64,000 bases of DNA from Parvibaculum sp. (lineage in GTDB: Bacteria > Pseudomonadota > Alphaproteobacteria > Parvibaculales > Parvibaculaceae), in assembly GCF_019635935.1 (NCBI RefSeq), contig NZ_JAHBYN010000001.1:2353501-2417500 (forward strand). Direction: 5' to 3'. Below are positions 27,188-37,517 of the stretch, one piece after another. A program made the position numbers and the translations under genes. The notes under the pieces are model-generated. The model saw only the letters and a list, made by a program, of their open reading frames with translations, was not told where the DNA came from and made no database searches. Within the stretch, counting starts at the first letter, position 1. Each line of letters starts with the position of its first letter.

Positions 27188-28333
27188 ATGAATTTCGGGA
27201 AACAGACGGAAAGAATGCGCGAAATAGCGGCCCTGCTGGCCGCCGCGCTGGCCCGGGTGCCCGCCCGGCCGTTGTTGATCGCGCTGGCCTTTTCGCTGAT
27301 CGCCACATTCGCCGCGGTTCTTTACTGGAACCCGCCGCTCAGTCTCGAGGACGAACCGGACAAGGTCACTTTTTTCCAGATCGGCACCGGCGTCGTCGGC
27401 GGCGAGTATTTCGCAGTCGGCGAACGGCTGGCCGCCGCCATCAGCCGCCCGCCGGGAAGCTTGCGCTGCGAGCGCGGTCTGCCCTGCGGCGTCACGGGTC
27501 TCGTCGCGGTCGCCAGGTCGTCGGCAGGTCCCGTCGCCAATGTCCGTGCGGTCAGTGCGGGTCTGTTCGATTCCGCCATTGTCGCCGCGCCGGTCCTCGA
27601 CCTCGCGACACGGGCCGAAGGCCCCTTTCGGGGCGAGAAGCCGTTCAAGGATCTGCGGGCCATCGCCGGCGTCTACCGCGAAGCGGTGTATCTGGCGGCC
27701 AGCCGCGGCGCCAACATCACCGACGTGGCCGGGTTGAAGGAGATGCGTGTCTCGATCGGCCTGCCGGGTTCCGGAACGCAGGAAGCGGCACTGCAGGTCC
27801 TGGCCGCGCACGGGCTTACGCGGCGCATGATGAATGTCTGGGAGCACGACACCGCGACCGCGATCGACCTGATGCTTCGCGGACAGCTCGATGCCTTCTT
27901 TGTCGTCGATGCGCTGCCGTCGCCGGTCATCCGCAGCATCGCCGACCGCGGATCGATCGACATCGTGCCGATCGACGGCGAGGAAACCGCGAAGCTCACC
28001 GGAACCAACGCCAATTTCCAGCGGCTTGCCATCCCGGACGGTCTCTACCGGTTTGTGCCGGAGACGGTGACGCTCGGCGTCTCGATGATCTGGATCGTCA
28101 ACGAGGACGCCGATGCCGGTCTCATCTACGACATCACCGATGCACTTTTCCGACCCAGCAACAGGGTGTTGCTTTCCGGCGCCCGGATGCCCGGCCTGCT
28201 GCCGGGCGAGGAGGACGAGAAAGAAGTGCTGGCGATCCGGTCGCTGCCGGTGCCGCTCCACGACGGCGCGGCGCGCTACTATCGCGAGGAGGGCTATCTT
28301 GTCGAAACCGGCGATGAGGCGCCGGCGCGCTAG
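27188..28333 (+). CDS. TAXI family TRAP-type solute-binding protein
   Basis: A 381-residue protein with one N-terminal membrane helix (about 29-48) followed by a periplasmic TAXI binding domain: FFQIGTGVVGGEYFAVGERL (about 62-81) is the family opening, with RVSIGLPGSGTQEAALQVL near 196 and AFFVVDALPSPVI near 236. It appears membrane-anchored rather than freely secreted. No TRAP permease gene (DctQM-type) is nearby, so it is either an orphan or works with a distant permease. Glutamate and related acids are ligands in known members. It converges with the GST gene, overlapping by 4 bp at CTAG. Confidence 0.88.
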   Translation: MNFGKQTERMREIAALLAAALARVPARPLLIALAFSLIATFAAVLYWNPPLSLEDEPDKVTFFQIGTGVVGGEYFAVGERLAAAISRPPGSLRCERGLPCGVTGLVAVARSSAGPVANVRAVSAGLFDSAIVAAPVLDLATRAEGPFRGEKPFKDLRAIAGVYREAVYLAASRGANITDVAGLKEMRVSIGLPGSGTQEAALQVLAAHGLTRRMMNVWEHDTATAIDLMLRGQLDAFFVVDALPSPVIRSIADRGSIDIVPIDGEETAKLTGTNANFQRLAIPDGLYRFVPETVTLGVSMIWIVNEDADAGLIYDITDALFRPSNRVLLSGARMPGLLPGEEDEKEVLAIRSLPVPLHDGAARYYREEGYLVETGDEAPAR

Positions 28334-29004
28334 GTCTTGAGCTTCTCCTCAGCCGCCGCGTCGGCGGCCCAGTCGCGCATCGCGGGCAGCGTTGTCACGG
28401 CTTCCATATAGGCCCGCGCGGTCCCGTCATCGCCAAGCGCCGGAAGATCGACGCCATAGGTGCGCAGCCGTGTCACGACGGGCGCATACATGGCATCCGC
28501 AACGGTGAAATGCCCGAAAAGAAATCCCTGATCGCCCGGCATCTGCCGGCCGAACCTGAACCGCAAATCGCGCCACAGCCGCACGACGCGACGCGCATCG
28601 GCAAGTGCTTCCTCGGTGTGACCCTCGCCCGGAAGATGCTCGATCACCGCCATCGGCATGTCGCGGCGAAGCGCACCGAAGCCCGAATGCATCTCGGCCG
28701 ATGCCGCGCGCGCGACGGCGCGGGCCAGCGCATCGCGCGGCCAGAGTTTCCGTTCCGGGAAAAGGTCGGCGATGGTTTCGCAAATGGCGAGCGAGTCGCC
28801 GATCGTTTCGCCGCGCCATTTTAGCGCCGGCACGAGCCCGGTCGGCGACAGGGCGAGAATGTCGGCCTTGCTTTCGGGCCGGCGAAGCCGGACATGGACC
28901 TCCTCGAACGGCACGCCGGCCTGCCGCATCAGGAGCCAGGGGCGCAAGCTCCAGCTCGACCAGTTCTTGTCGCCGATGATGAGTGTGAATTCGGGCGCCG
29001 CCAT
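28330..29004 (-). CDS. glutathione S-transferase family protein
   Basis: A 224-residue cytosolic GST-like protein. The thioredoxin-fold N-terminal domain opens FTLIIGDKNWSSWSLRPWLL, with Ser residues in the usual catalytic region, the cis-Pro segment GLVPALKWRG (about 56-65) and the glutathione-contacting DSLAICETIAD (about 69-79). The helical C-terminal domain follows, with the N-capping FTVADAMYAP motif near 166. Substrate unknown. It ends on the TAXI gene in a 4-bp convergent overlap. Confidence 0.9.
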   Translation of the reverse strand: MAAPEFTLIIGDKNWSSWSLRPWLLMRQAGVPFEEVHVRLRRPESKADILALSPTGLVPALKWRGETIGDSLAICETIADLFPERKLWPRDALARAVARAASAEMHSGFGALRRDMPMAVIEHLPGEGHTEEALADARRVVRLWRDLRFRFGRQMPGDQGFLFGHFTVADAMYAPVVTRLRTYGVDLPALGDDGTARAYMEAVTTLPAMRDWAADAAAEEKLKT

Positions 29005-29125
29005 ATCGTCCCCCTGATGCGAGGCGCCCCGCCGGGCGCCGCCGTTGCAGCCGGTCTGGCCTCTCTATAAGGTTTCGGCAGCGCGAAATCACGCTCTTCC
29101 TGCGACAGATGCGGACAGGCCTCCG

Positions 29126-30502
29126 GTGCTCGACATATTCATCTCCGACAAACACAAGGCGGCAACGCCCGTCTGGCAGGTCCGCTCCGGCGAGGTCGAT
29201 GGCTGGTGCGCGAGCCATGCCGGCCCCGGCGCGGCCTGGGTCGGCACCTCGGGCTTCAAGGGCGAAGCCGGCAAGGTGCTGCTTCTGCCGGACGGCTCGG
29301 GCGGCCTTGCGGGCGCCCTGCTCGGGCTTGGCGACGGCTCGGACCCGTTTCTGACCGGCGCGCTCCCGGCCGCGCTGCCGCAGGGCGATTACAGGCTCGC
29401 CGGCGTTCTCCACGGATCGGCGGCCAAGGCGGCGCTTGGCTTCGCGCTGGGCACCTACCGCTTCACGCGCTACAGCGGCGGCAAGCGCGACTGGCCGCGT
29501 CTGGTGCTTCCCGAAGGCGTCGACGGCGAGGAAGTCGGCCGCATCGCGACCGCAACCTTTCTGGCGCGCGACCTGATCAACACGCCGGCCGCCGACATGG
29601 GTCCGGACGACCTCGCCGCAGCGGCTGAAGGCGTCGCCCGCGCTCATGGCGCAACATGCGAAATCATCCTCGGCGATGCATTGCTCGACGAGAACTACCC
29701 GATGATCCATGCGGTAGGCCGCGCTGCGGCAGTCGCGCCGCGGCTGATCGACATGCGCTGGGGCCGGGCGGATGCGCCACGGGTGACGCTGGTGGGCAAG
29801 GGTGTCTGTTTCGATACCGGCGGCCTCGACCTCAAACCCTCAAGCGCCATGCTGCTGATGAAAAAGGACATGGGTGGCGCGGCCTGCGTTCTGGCGCTTG
29901 CGCAGCTCGTCATGGAGGCGGGGCTCGACATCAGGCTCCGCGTGCTTGTGCCGGCGGTCGAGAATAGCGTATCCGGCAACGCCTTCCGTCCAGGCGATGT
30001 GCTGCAAAGCCGGAAGGGCGTCACCGTCGAGATCGGCAACACCGATGCCGAGGGGCGGCTGGTGCTGGCCGATGCGCTGACCGAAGCCGACAGCGAAGCG
30101 CCGGACCTGATCGTCGACATGGCGACGCTGACCGGCGCCGCGCGCACCGCGCTTGGCCCCGACCTGCCGCCTTTCTACACGGATGACGAAACGCTCGCGG
30201 CCGAGATCGCCGCGTCGGCATCGGCGACCTCCGATCCCTTGTGGCGGATGCCGCTCTGGCGGCCCTATGACAGCTGGCTCGAAAGCAAGATCGCCGATGT
30301 GAACCATGTGTCGGACGGCCCTTTCGCGGGCTCCGTCACGGCGGCGCTCTTCCTCCGCCGTTTCGTCGAAAAGGCCGGCGCTTACGTGCATTTCGACATC
30401 TATGGCTGGGCGCCGAAGGCAAAGCCCGGCCGCCCCGTCGGCGGCGAGGCACAAGGCGTCCGCGCCCTTTACGATCTGCTGAAGCGCCGCTACGGCGCCT
30501 GA
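29126..30502 (+). CDS. leucyl aminopeptidase family protein (M17)
   Basis: A two-metal aminopeptidase that removes N-terminal residues from peptides, 458 residues, cytoplasmic. The catalytic C-terminal half contains VGKGVCFDTGGLDLKP (about 222-237), MKKDMGGAA (about 248-256) and the M17 signature NTDAEGRL (about 305-312), so both metal sites are intact. GTG 29126 is chosen, giving MLDIFISDKHK; an upstream TTG would add 27 residues unlike the family. The ribosome-binding site is weak for either. It may be co-transcribed with the genes that follow. Confidence 0.92.
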   Translation: MLDIFISDKHKAATPVWQVRSGEVDGWCASHAGPGAAWVGTSGFKGEAGKVLLLPDGSGGLAGALLGLGDGSDPFLTGALPAALPQGDYRLAGVLHGSAAKAALGFALGTYRFTRYSGGKRDWPRLVLPEGVDGEEVGRIATATFLARDLINTPAADMGPDDLAAAAEGVARAHGATCEIILGDALLDENYPMIHAVGRAAAVAPRLIDMRWGRADAPRVTLVGKGVCFDTGGLDLKPSSAMLLMKKDMGGAACVLALAQLVMEAGLDIRLRVLVPAVENSVSGNAFRPGDVLQSRKGVTVEIGNTDAEGRLVLADALTEADSEAPDLIVDMATLTGAARTALGPDLPPFYTDDETLAAEIAASASATSDPLWRMPLWRPYDSWLESKIADVNHVSDGPFAGSVTAALFLRRFVEKAGAYVHFDIYGWAPKAKPGRPVGGEAQGVRALYDLLKRRYGA

Positions 30503-30608
30503 CCGCTTGCCCGCGCTCAAAGCCGCGCTAGACTGATCCGGTTCCGGAACGGATATGCCCATCGCGGCCACCCTTCCCGAACGGGGGATAACGGCGCGGG
30601 GGGACACG

Positions 30609-30980
30609 ATGCCGGGACTTTCTTTCGACGATGGCGGTGCGCTGAAGCCCGGTGAGGCGCTGTCGCTGTGGCACGACGTGGTGCTCCGCTCGGTGCGCCG
30701 GGCCGGGCCGGACCTTTCATCGAGGCAGCTTGCGATCATGTTCACGGTCTATCTCGATCCGCCGCCGCACACGGTTCGCGGCCTTGCTGCCGCGCTCGGC
30801 GTCTCGAAGCCGGCCATCACCCGCGCGCTCGACACGCTAGGCGGGCTCGATCTCCTGAAGCGCGCGCGCGACGATGCCGACCGGCGCAACGTGCTGGTGC
30901 AGCGCACCGCGAAGGGCTCCACTTTCGTGCATGATTTCGCCGATCTCATCGTTGCCTCGTCGCGAGGTGTCGAGGCATGA
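30609..30980 (+). CDS. MarR-like winged-helix transcriptional regulator
   Basis: A 123-residue DNA-binding protein. The winged helix lies at about 38-100: a LSSRQLAIMFTVY helix, the recognition helix GVSKPAITRALDTL, and a wing in ARDDADRRNVLVQRT. ATG 30609 is chosen since GGGGGGA lies just upstream; an ATG 18 codons earlier has no site. The stop overlaps the NlpC/P60 start (ATGA), so the two are co-translated. Its target is unknown; autoregulation is usual for the family. Confidence 0.85.
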   Translation: MPGLSFDDGGALKPGEALSLWHDVVLRSVRRAGPDLSSRQLAIMFTVYLDPPPHTVRGLAAALGVSKPAITRALDTLGGLDLLKRARDDADRRNVLVQRTAKGSTFVHDFADLIVASSRGVEA

Positions 30981-31846
30981 GCCGCGCGCGAGGCCCCGAT
31001 CACCGGCTCAATCCGTACCGCGACGATCTGGCGGCGGCGCATCTGCGCGGCGAGGTCAGCAGCAGCCGCTTTGCCGAGGGCACGGACCGGCAGGTCGTCG
31101 CGCCGTCCTTGCCGCTCCTGCGCCGGCCCGAAGCGAACGCGCCGATGGACACGCAGTTGCTCTTCGGCGAAGTCTTTCGGGTCTATGAGGAAAAGAACGG
31201 CTGGGCCTGGGGGCAGGCCGTGCTCGACGATTATGTCGGCTATGTCGAGACGAAAGAGCTTGCGGCCCGCCCCGCGGCGCCGACGCACACGGTCGCGGCG
31301 CTGCGAACCTTCGTCTATCCCAAACCCGATCTGAAAACGCGGCCGGCCGCGCCCCTGCCGATGAACGCGAAGCTGCGTGTCACCGGCGCGCGCGGCAATT
31401 TCAGTGAGATCGACCGCGGCGGCTGGGTCTTCACCGCGCATCTCGCCGCCATCGGCGCCCATGTGCGCGATTTCGTGGCTGTTGCCGAGGAATTTCTGGG
31501 CGTGCCCTATCTCTGGGGCGGCCGCGACAGCACCGGTCTCGATTGTTCGGGTCTCGTGCAGGCCGCGCTCGAACGCGCCGGTATCTCGTCCCTCAGGGAC
31601 ACTGACATGCAGGAAGCGACATTGGGCGAGGCGCTGCCCGAACCCATCGATTTCACGAAGCTGAAACGCGGCGACCTGGTGTTCTGGAAGGGTCACGTCG
31701 CGATCATGGTCGACGCCGAACGCATGATCCACGCCAACGCCTTCCACATGATGGTCGCGATCGAGCGGCTCGACGTCGCAATGTCGCGCATCGCCCGCTC
31801 GGACGCCGGTCACGTCACCAGCATCAAGCGCTTCCCGAACCGCTGA
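30977..31846 (+). CDS. NlpC/P60 (C40) family cell-wall hydrolase with SH3 domains
   Basis: A 289-residue enzyme predicted to cut the gamma-D-Glu to diamino acid bond of peptidoglycan peptides. The N-terminal half carries bacterial SH3-like segments (TQLLFGEVFRVYEEKNGWAW at about 55-74). The NlpC/P60 domain follows: catalytic Cys in DSTGLDCSGLVQ (near 190), His in KGHVAIMVD (near 240) and the IHANAFHMMVAIE strand with a third polar residue. No signal peptide is visible, so it may act on cytoplasmic muropeptides, as the recycling enzymes do. Confidence 0.92.
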   Translation: MSRARGPDHRLNPYRDDLAAAHLRGEVSSSRFAEGTDRQVVAPSLPLLRRPEANAPMDTQLLFGEVFRVYEEKNGWAWGQAVLDDYVGYVETKELAARPAAPTHTVAALRTFVYPKPDLKTRPAAPLPMNAKLRVTGARGNFSEIDRGGWVFTAHLAAIGAHVRDFVAVAEEFLGVPYLWGGRDSTGLDCSGLVQAALERAGISSLRDTDMQEATLGEALPEPIDFTKLKRGDLVFWKGHVAIMVDAERMIHANAFHMMVAIERLDVAMSRIARSDAGHVTSIKRFPNR

Positions 31847-31850
31847 AAAT

Positions 31851-33476
31851 CTATTCCGAAACCACGCCCTTCGGCGCTGCCGCAAGCTCGAACGCCGCCG
31901 CCATCAGCGCCCGGGTGTATTCGGTCCTGGGCGTATCGAACACCTCGTCGGCGCTGCCCGCCTCGACCACCTTGCCGCCCCGCATCACGATGATGTCGTC
32001 GGCAAGCGCCCGCACGACTTTCAGGTCGTGGCTGATAAAGAGATAGGCAAGGTTGTTGCGCCGCTGCAGCTCGCGCAGCAGCTCCACGATCTGTGCCTGC
32101 ACCGACATGTCGAGCGCGCTGGTCGGTTCGTCCAGCATCACGAAGCGCGGCTTCAGCGCCATCGCGCGCGCAATCGCGATGCGCTGACGCTGCCCGCCCG
32201 AAAATTCGTGCGGATAGCGGTCCTGCATGGCCGGATCGAGCCCGACCTCCGCCAGCGCATCCGACACCCGCTGCCGGCGCTCTTCGGCCGTGAGGCCGAG
32301 CTTCTGGATGACAAGTCCTTCCTCGACGATCTGCCCGACCGACATGCGAGGGCTGAGCGAGCCATAGGGATCCTGGAAGACGATCTGCATGTGGCGGCGC
32401 AACGGCCGCATTTCCTTGATCCTGAGGCCCTGAATTTCCTGCCCGCGAAAGCGGATGGCGCCGTCGCTCGAAAGCAGCCGCATCATCGCGAGCCCGAGCG
32501 TCGTCTTACCCGAACCGGATTCGCCGACGACACCGAGCGTCCGCCCTTCCCGCAGGTTCAGCGAAACATCGTCGACGGCCTTCACATGGCCGACGGTGCG
32601 CCGGAGTAGTCCCCGCTTGATCGGAAACCAGACGCGCAGGTTTTCCACTTCCATCGCCACCGGCCCGTCCTTCGGCGCGCCGAGTGCGCGGCCTTTCGGT
32701 TCCGAGGCGATGAGGTGTTGCGTATAGGCGTGCTGCGGCGCCGTGAACACGCGCTCCGTCGGGCCGCTTTCGACGATCTTGCCCTTGGTCATCACATTGA
32801 CCCGGTCGGCCATTTTGCGGACGACGCCGAGATCATGCGTGATCAGCAGCAGCGCCATCCCCATTTCGCGCTTGAGGTCCTTCAGCAATTCGAGAATCTG
32901 CGCCTGCACCGTCACATCGAGCGCCGTCGTCGGCTCGTCGGCAATCAGCAGGTCGGGTTCGTTGGCCAGCGCCATCGCAATGATGACGCGCTGCCGCTGG
33001 CCGCCCGACAATTGATGCGGATAGGCGTCCAGCCGCTCCTCGGCGTTCGGAATGCCGACTTTCTTCAGGAGATCGAGCACGCGCGCCTTCACGGCCTCGC
33101 CGCGCAGCCCCTTGTGCTCGATCAGGACTTCGCCCACCTGCCGCTCGATCGTGTGCAGCGGATTGAGCGATGTCATCGGCTCCTGGAAGATCATCGTGAT
33201 CCGGTTGCCGCGAATGCGCCGCATGACAGGCTCGTTCGCGCCGATGAGGTTTTGCCCGTCGAAAACGATCTCGCCCGACGGGTGGAAGGCCTGCGGATAG
33301 TTGAGCAGCTGCATGATCGACAGCGCCGACACCGATTTTCCCGAGCCGGACTCGCCGACCAGCGCCACCGTCTCGCCCGGCTTGATGTCGAAGGAAATCC
33401 GGTCGACCGCGATCGTTTCCTCGCCGTCCATGCGGAAGCCGACCGAAAGTTCCTTCACCTCTACCAGCGCGCTCAT
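31851..33476 (-). CDS. yejF: peptide ABC transporter, double ATPase (YejF type)
   Basis: A 541-residue fused protein with two ABC ATPase domains that powers the importer. Domain 1: Walker A GESGSGKSVSAL (about 40-51), signature LSGGQRQRV. Domain 2: Walker A GESGSGKTTLGL (about 320-331), signature FSGGQRQRI, Walker B RFVMLDEPTSALD. Each domain ends in the oligopeptide-type extension. The start ATG overlaps the permease stop (ATGA); longer in-frame extensions would run through the permease gene and are rejected. It is the last gene of the leftward yej operon. Confidence 0.95.
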   Translation of the reverse strand: MSALVEVKELSVGFRMDGEETIAVDRISFDIKPGETVALVGESGSGKSVSALSIMQLLNYPQAFHPSGEIVFDGQNLIGANEPVMRRIRGNRITMIFQEPMTSLNPLHTIERQVGEVLIEHKGLRGEAVKARVLDLLKKVGIPNAEERLDAYPHQLSGGQRQRVIIAMALANEPDLLIADEPTTALDVTVQAQILELLKDLKREMGMALLLITHDLGVVRKMADRVNVMTKGKIVESGPTERVFTAPQHAYTQHLIASEPKGRALGAPKDGPVAMEVENLRVWFPIKRGLLRRTVGHVKAVDDVSLNLREGRTLGVVGESGSGKTTLGLAMMRLLSSDGAIRFRGQEIQGLRIKEMRPLRRHMQIVFQDPYGSLSPRMSVGQIVEEGLVIQKLGLTAEERRQRVSDALAEVGLDPAMQDRYPHEFSGGQRQRIAIARAMALKPRFVMLDEPTSALDMSVQAQIVELLRELQRRNNLAYLFISHDLKVVRALADDIIVMRGGKVVEAGSADEVFDTPRTEYTRALMAAAFELAAAPKGVVSE

Positions 33477-34525
33477 TGCAGCACCTTGCGCGGATCGAAG
33501 GCGTCGCGCACCGCCTCGCCGATGAAGATGAGGAGGCTCAGCATCGTCGCGATGGCGAAAAAGCCGGCAAGCCCAAGCCAGGGCGCCTGCAGATTGGCTT
33601 TGCCTTGCGCAAGCAATTCGCCGAGCGACGGCGAACCGGGCGGCAGGCCGAAGCCCAGAAAGTCCAGTGCCGTCAGCGTGGTGATCGACGAATTGAGGAT
33701 GAACGGCATGAAGGTCAGCGTCGCCACCATGGCGTTGGGCAGGAGGTGGCGGAACATGATCTTGGCATTCGCAAGCCCGAGCGCGCGCGCCGCGTTGACA
33801 TATTCGAAGTTGCGCGCCCGCAGGAATTCGGCGCGCACCACCCCCACCAGCGCCACCCAGGAGAAGAGCAGCAATATGCCGAGCAATATCCAGAAATTCG
33901 GTTCGATGATGGCGGCGATGATGATGAGCAGGTAGAGCGTCGGAATGCTGGTCCATATCTCGATGAAGCGCTGGAACAACAGATCGGTCCAGCCGCCGAA
34001 ATAGCCCTGCACGGCACCCGCCGCGACGCCGATCACCGACGACAGGATGGTCAGCGTCAGGCCGAACAGCACCGAAATGCGAAAGCCGTAAATCAGCCGG
34101 GCCGTGACGTCGCGGCCCTGATCGTCGGTGCCGAGCCAGTTCTCGGCCGAAGGCGGCGCGGGCGCCGGCACCGGCAGGTTGAGATTGATCGTCCGGTAGG
34201 AATAGCGGATCGGCGGCCAGATCATGCTGCCGCCGGCATCCGCGATCAGCGCCTGCACGAAAGGATCGCGATAATCGGTCGCCGTTTCGAAGTCGCCGCC
34301 GAATGCCGTTTCGGGATAGTCGGTAAAGACCGGCGTGTAGATGCCGCCCTGAAAGGTGACGATGAGCGGCCGGTCGTTGGCGATGAACTCGGCGAACAGC
34401 GACAGGAAGAAGAGCGCACAGAAAACCCACAGGCTCCAATAGCCGCGCTTGTTGGCCTTGAAGTTGCGCCAGCGTCGCCGGTTGATCGGGCTGATGCGGA
34501 TGGCGGGCAGGGCAGGGAGCGCCAT
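33473..34525 (-). CDS. yejE: peptide ABC transporter permease (YejE type)
   Basis: A 350-residue inner-membrane permease of the DppC/OppC class. The N-terminus PINRRRWRNFKANKRGYWSL precedes the first helix (about 33-52), a periplasmic loop of about 90 residues follows, then five helices with the EAA coupling motif ARALGLANAKIMFRHLLPNA (about 231-250). It pairs with YejB. The start lies 3 bp after the yejB stop. Confidence 0.95.
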   Translation of the reverse strand: MALPALPAIRISPINRRRWRNFKANKRGYWSLWVFCALFFLSLFAEFIANDRPLIVTFQGGIYTPVFTDYPETAFGGDFETATDYRDPFVQALIADAGGSMIWPPIRYSYRTINLNLPVPAPAPPSAENWLGTDDQGRDVTARLIYGFRISVLFGLTLTILSSVIGVAAGAVQGYFGGWTDLLFQRFIEIWTSIPTLYLLIIIAAIIEPNFWILLGILLLFSWVALVGVVRAEFLRARNFEYVNAARALGLANAKIMFRHLLPNAMVATLTFMPFILNSSITTLTALDFLGFGLPPGSPSLGELLAQGKANLQAPWLGLAGFFAIATMLSLLIFIGEAVRDAFDPRKVLQ

Positions 34526-34528
34526 TCC

Positions 34529-35635
34529 TCAGACCTCCCGCGTTTCAAAGTCGATGCGCGGATCGATCCAGGTGTAGGTCAGGTCGCTGATCAGCGCGAC
34601 CACGAGCCCGATCAACCCGAAGATGTAGAGCGTCGCGAAGACCACGGGATAGTCGCGGTTGACGATCGACTCGTAGGAAAGAAGCCCGAGCCCGTCGAGC
34701 GAGAAAATCGTTTCGATCAGCAGCGAACCGGCAAAAAAGGCGCCGACGAAAGCGCCCGGAAAACCCGCGACCACAATCAGCATCGCATTGCGGAACACGT
34801 GCCCGTAAAGCACCCGGTTCTCCGACAATCCCTTTGCCCGCGCCGTCATCACATATTGTTTGCGGATTTCGTCGAGGAAGGAATTCTTGGTCAGCAGCGT
34901 CGTCGTCGCGAAGGCGCCGATCGTCATCGCCGTCACCGGCAGGATGATGTGCCAGAGATAGTCGAGCACCTTGCCGGCGAGGCTGAGGCTCTCCCAATTG
35001 TCGGAAGTGAGGCCGCGCAGCGGGAAGATCGAAAAATACGAACCGCCGGCGAAAAGAACGATCAGGAACACCGCAAACAGGAAGCCCGGCACCGCATAGC
35101 CGACGATGATCGCGCCGCTCGTCCATGTGTCGAAGCGGCTGCCGTCGCGGATCGCCTTGCGGATGCCGAGCGGGATCGAAATGAGATAGGTGATGAGCGT
35201 CGTCCACAGCCCGAGCGAAATCGACACCGGCAGCTTCTCGGCGATCAGCGACAACACGCTGGTGTCGCGGAAATAGCTGGTGCCGAAGTCGAAGCGCGCA
35301 TAATTCCAGACCATCAGGAAAAACCGCTCATGCGCCGGCTTGTCGAAGCCGAACTGCACCTCGAGCGCCCGCAGGAAGGCCGGATCGAGCCCCTGCGCAC
35401 CGCGATATTTGCTGTCGAGCGCCCCGTCGCCGCCGCCCGTCATCTGCTGTGCGAAATCGCCGCCGCCTGTGCCGCCGATGCGTGCCGTCGCGGCGACTTC
35501 CGTGCCCTGCAACTGCGCGATGATGCGCTCGATGGGTCCGCCCGGCGCAAACTGCACCACGGCGAAACTGACCAGCAATATCCCGAAAATCGTCGGGATC
35601 ATCAGCAGCAGGCGTCGGATGATATAGGCGGCCAT
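34529..35635 (-). CDS. yejB: peptide ABC transporter permease (YejB type)
   Basis: A 368-residue inner-membrane permease of the DppB/OppB class. [20 protein letters not shown] is the typical opening helix. A long periplasmic insertion (about 45-140, with a Gly-rich [16 protein letters not shown] stretch) precedes five helices and the EAA motif [20 protein letters not shown] (about 259-278). ATG 35633-35635 is preferred over an upstream in-frame start because it begins at the conserved opening. Confidence 0.95.
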   Translation of the reverse strand: MAAYIIRRLLLMIPTIFGILLVSFAVVQFAPGGPIERIIAQLQGTEVAATARIGGTGGGDFAQQMTGGGDGALDSKYRGAQGLDPAFLRALEVQFGFDKPAHERFFLMVWNYARFDFGTSYFRDTSVLSLIAEKLPVSISLGLWTTLITYLISIPLGIRKAIRDGSRFDTWTSGAIIVGYAVPGFLFAVFLIVLFAGGSYFSIFPLRGLTSDNWESLSLAGKVLDYLWHIILPVTAMTIGAFATTTLLTKNSFLDEIRKQYVMTARAKGLSENRVLYGHVFRNAMLIVVAGFPGAFVGAFFAGSLLIETIFSLDGLGLLSYESIVNRDYPVVFATLYIFGLIGLVVALISDLTYTWIDPRIDFETREV

Positions 35636-35645
35636 GTGTCGCGCG

Positions 35646-37517
35646 TCAGTCCCCGGTGCCCGTGGTCGCGGCGGCGTCCGCCTCAACCCACCATGTGCGT
35701 ATCACGCCCCGCTCGTATTTCGGCTTCGTTTCGGGCCTGCCGAAAATATCCCAGAAAGCGAGATGATGGGAGTTTTTGTGCCATTGCGGAATCCAGTAAT
35801 GGCCGGCCCGCAGCACGCGATCGAGCGCCCGCGCCGCCACCGTCTGCTCCTCCCGGCTCCCGGCCGCGATCACGATCTCGATCAACGCATCGACCGCGGG
35901 GTTTGCGATGCCCGAAAGGTTGCGTCCGCCGGGCACGTCGGCGAATTTCGAGTTCCAGTAGCTTCTGAGCTCGATCCCCGGCGTCAGGCCGAGCGAGAAC
36001 CGGCGGATCGAGGCGTCGAAATCGTAATTGTTCATCCGCTCCTGATATTGCGACGTATCGACCTGGCGGATCGTCGCCGCAACGCCAAGCAGCCGAAGGT
36101 TTTTGACAAGCGGCGCGACGATCCGCTCGAACATCGGTTCGTCGTCCAGGAATTCGACCGAGAGCGTCTGCCCGTCGGCATTGCGCCGCATGCCCTCGGC
36201 GATGCGCCATCCCGCCTCGTCGAGAAGTGTCGCCGCGCGGCGCAGCAGGCCCCGGTCCTGTCCCGAGCCGTCGCTCGCGGGCGGCACGATCGCCGGTCCG
36301 AAAACCGCCGCCGGCAATACGTCGCGGAAGGGCTCCAGCAAGGCAAGCTCCGCCGCGTCCGGTTCGCCCTCCGCCTTCATCGGCGAATTTTCGAAATAGC
36401 TCTCCGTGCGCTTGTAGAGGCCGTAGAAGAGATTCTTGTTCGTCCACTCGAAATCGAAAGCAAGGCCCAGCGCCTCGCGGACGCGGGGGTCCTTGAACTT
36501 TTCCCGCCGCGTGTTGAGAAACCAGCCCTGCGCGCCCGAAGGCGTGTCGTCGGGCAGCGTCAGCAGCTTCACGCGCCCGTCCCGGACGGCCGGAAAATTA
36601 TATTCGGTCGCCCATGTCTTCGACGTGAACTCCTCGCGGAAGAGATAGTTACCGGCCTTGAAGGATTCGAACTGCGCCGTGCGGTCGCGGAAATACTCGA
36701 AGCGAATGCGGTCGAAGTTCCATTGCCCGACATTCACCGGCAGGTCGCGGCCCCAATACCCGTCAACGCGCTCATAGTCGATGAAACGCGCGGCGCGGAA
36801 ATTGCCGATCCGGTAAGGCCCGCTGCCAAGCGGCGGCGTGAGCGACGCTTCGGTGAAGTCGTTCGCGGTATAGTACGCCTTCGAAAAGATCGGCAATCCG
36901 CCGGCGATGAAAAGTGGCAGATCGCGCGTTTGTTTGCCGGTAAAGACGATTTCGAGTGTCCGTGCGTCCAACGCTTCGGCATTCGCTACTTCGCTCATAT
37001 TCTGCGAGATCAGCGGATGGCCTTTTTCCTTCAGCAGCAGAAAGGAGAAGGCGGCATCTTCGGCGGTGAGCGGCGTGCCGTCGTGAAATTGCGCGCCCTC
37101 GCGCAGATGGAAAATATACCGGTTGCCGTCTTCGGAAACTTCGACGCTTTCGGCAACAAGTCCGTACAGCGCGTCCGGCTCGTCGAAGGCCCGCGCCATC
37201 AGCGTATCGAAAATGAGCGCAAGGCCCTGCGCCGCGTTGCCGCGCAGGATATAGCCGTTCAGCGTGTCGAACGTATAGAAGGAGGCGTTGAACGCCGTCG
37301 TCGGTCCGATCTGCGAGAAGGTGCCGCCCTTCGGCGCCGCCGGGTTCACATAGTCGAAATGGGGAAAGTCCGGCCCGTATTTGAGCGCGCCGAAAATCGA
37401 AAGCCCGTGGCGGCCGGCCGGTTCGGCGCGCAGTCCGCGCGGCAGCCACGGCAGCGCCAGCGCCGCCCCCGCGAGCGACACAACCCGCCGCCGCGAAAGA
37501 CGCAACGGTTCGCTCAT
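35646..37517 (-). CDS. extracellular peptide-binding protein (YejA type), Tat-type signal
   Basis: A 623-residue family 5 solute-binding protein. The N-terminus [20 protein letters not shown] has the twin-Arg pattern of a Tat signal, so it may be exported folded. The mature protein shows the YejA-like opening [28 protein letters not shown] split across residues 38-65 and the LRNGA-type ligand strand near 132. It should deliver peptides, perhaps microcin-like, to YejBEF. It lies directly before yejB (11 bp) and its start overlaps the stop of the second binding-protein gene (ATGA). Confidence 0.92.
   Translation of the reverse strand: MSEPLRLSRRRVVSLAGAALALPWLPRGLRAEPAGRHGLSIFGALKYGPDFPHFDYVNPAAPKGGTFSQIGPTTAFNASFYTFDTLNGYILRGNAAQGLALIFDTLMARAFDEPDALYGLVAESVEVSEDGNRYIFHLREGAQFHDGTPLTAEDAAFSFLLLKEKGHPLISQNMSEVANAEALDARTLEIVFTGKQTRDLPLFIAGGLPIFSKAYYTANDFTEASLTPPLGSGPYRIGNFRAARFIDYERVDGYWGRDLPVNVGQWNFDRIRFEYFRDRTAQFESFKAGNYLFREEFTSKTWATEYNFPAVRDGRVKLLTLPDDTPSGAQGWFLNTRREKFKDPRVREALGLAFDFEWTNKNLFYGLYKRTESYFENSPMKAEGEPDAAELALLEPFRDVLPAAVFGPAIVPPASDGSGQDRGLLRRAATLLDEAGWRIAEGMRRNADGQTLSVEFLDDEPMFERIVAPLVKNLRLLGVAATIRQVDTSQYQERMNNYDFDASIRRFSLGLTPGIELRSYWNSKFADVPGGRNLSGIANPAVDALIEIVIAAGSREEQTVAARALDRVLRAGHYWIPQWHKNSHHLAFWDIFGRPETKPKYERGVIRTWWVEADAAATTGTGD

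Noticed and set aside
33476..35968. An 830-codon plus-strand frame antisense to yejE and yejB
   Set aside because: The sequence is a shadow of conserved permease genes, with the Arg/His/Asp-rich composition expected of antisense translation.
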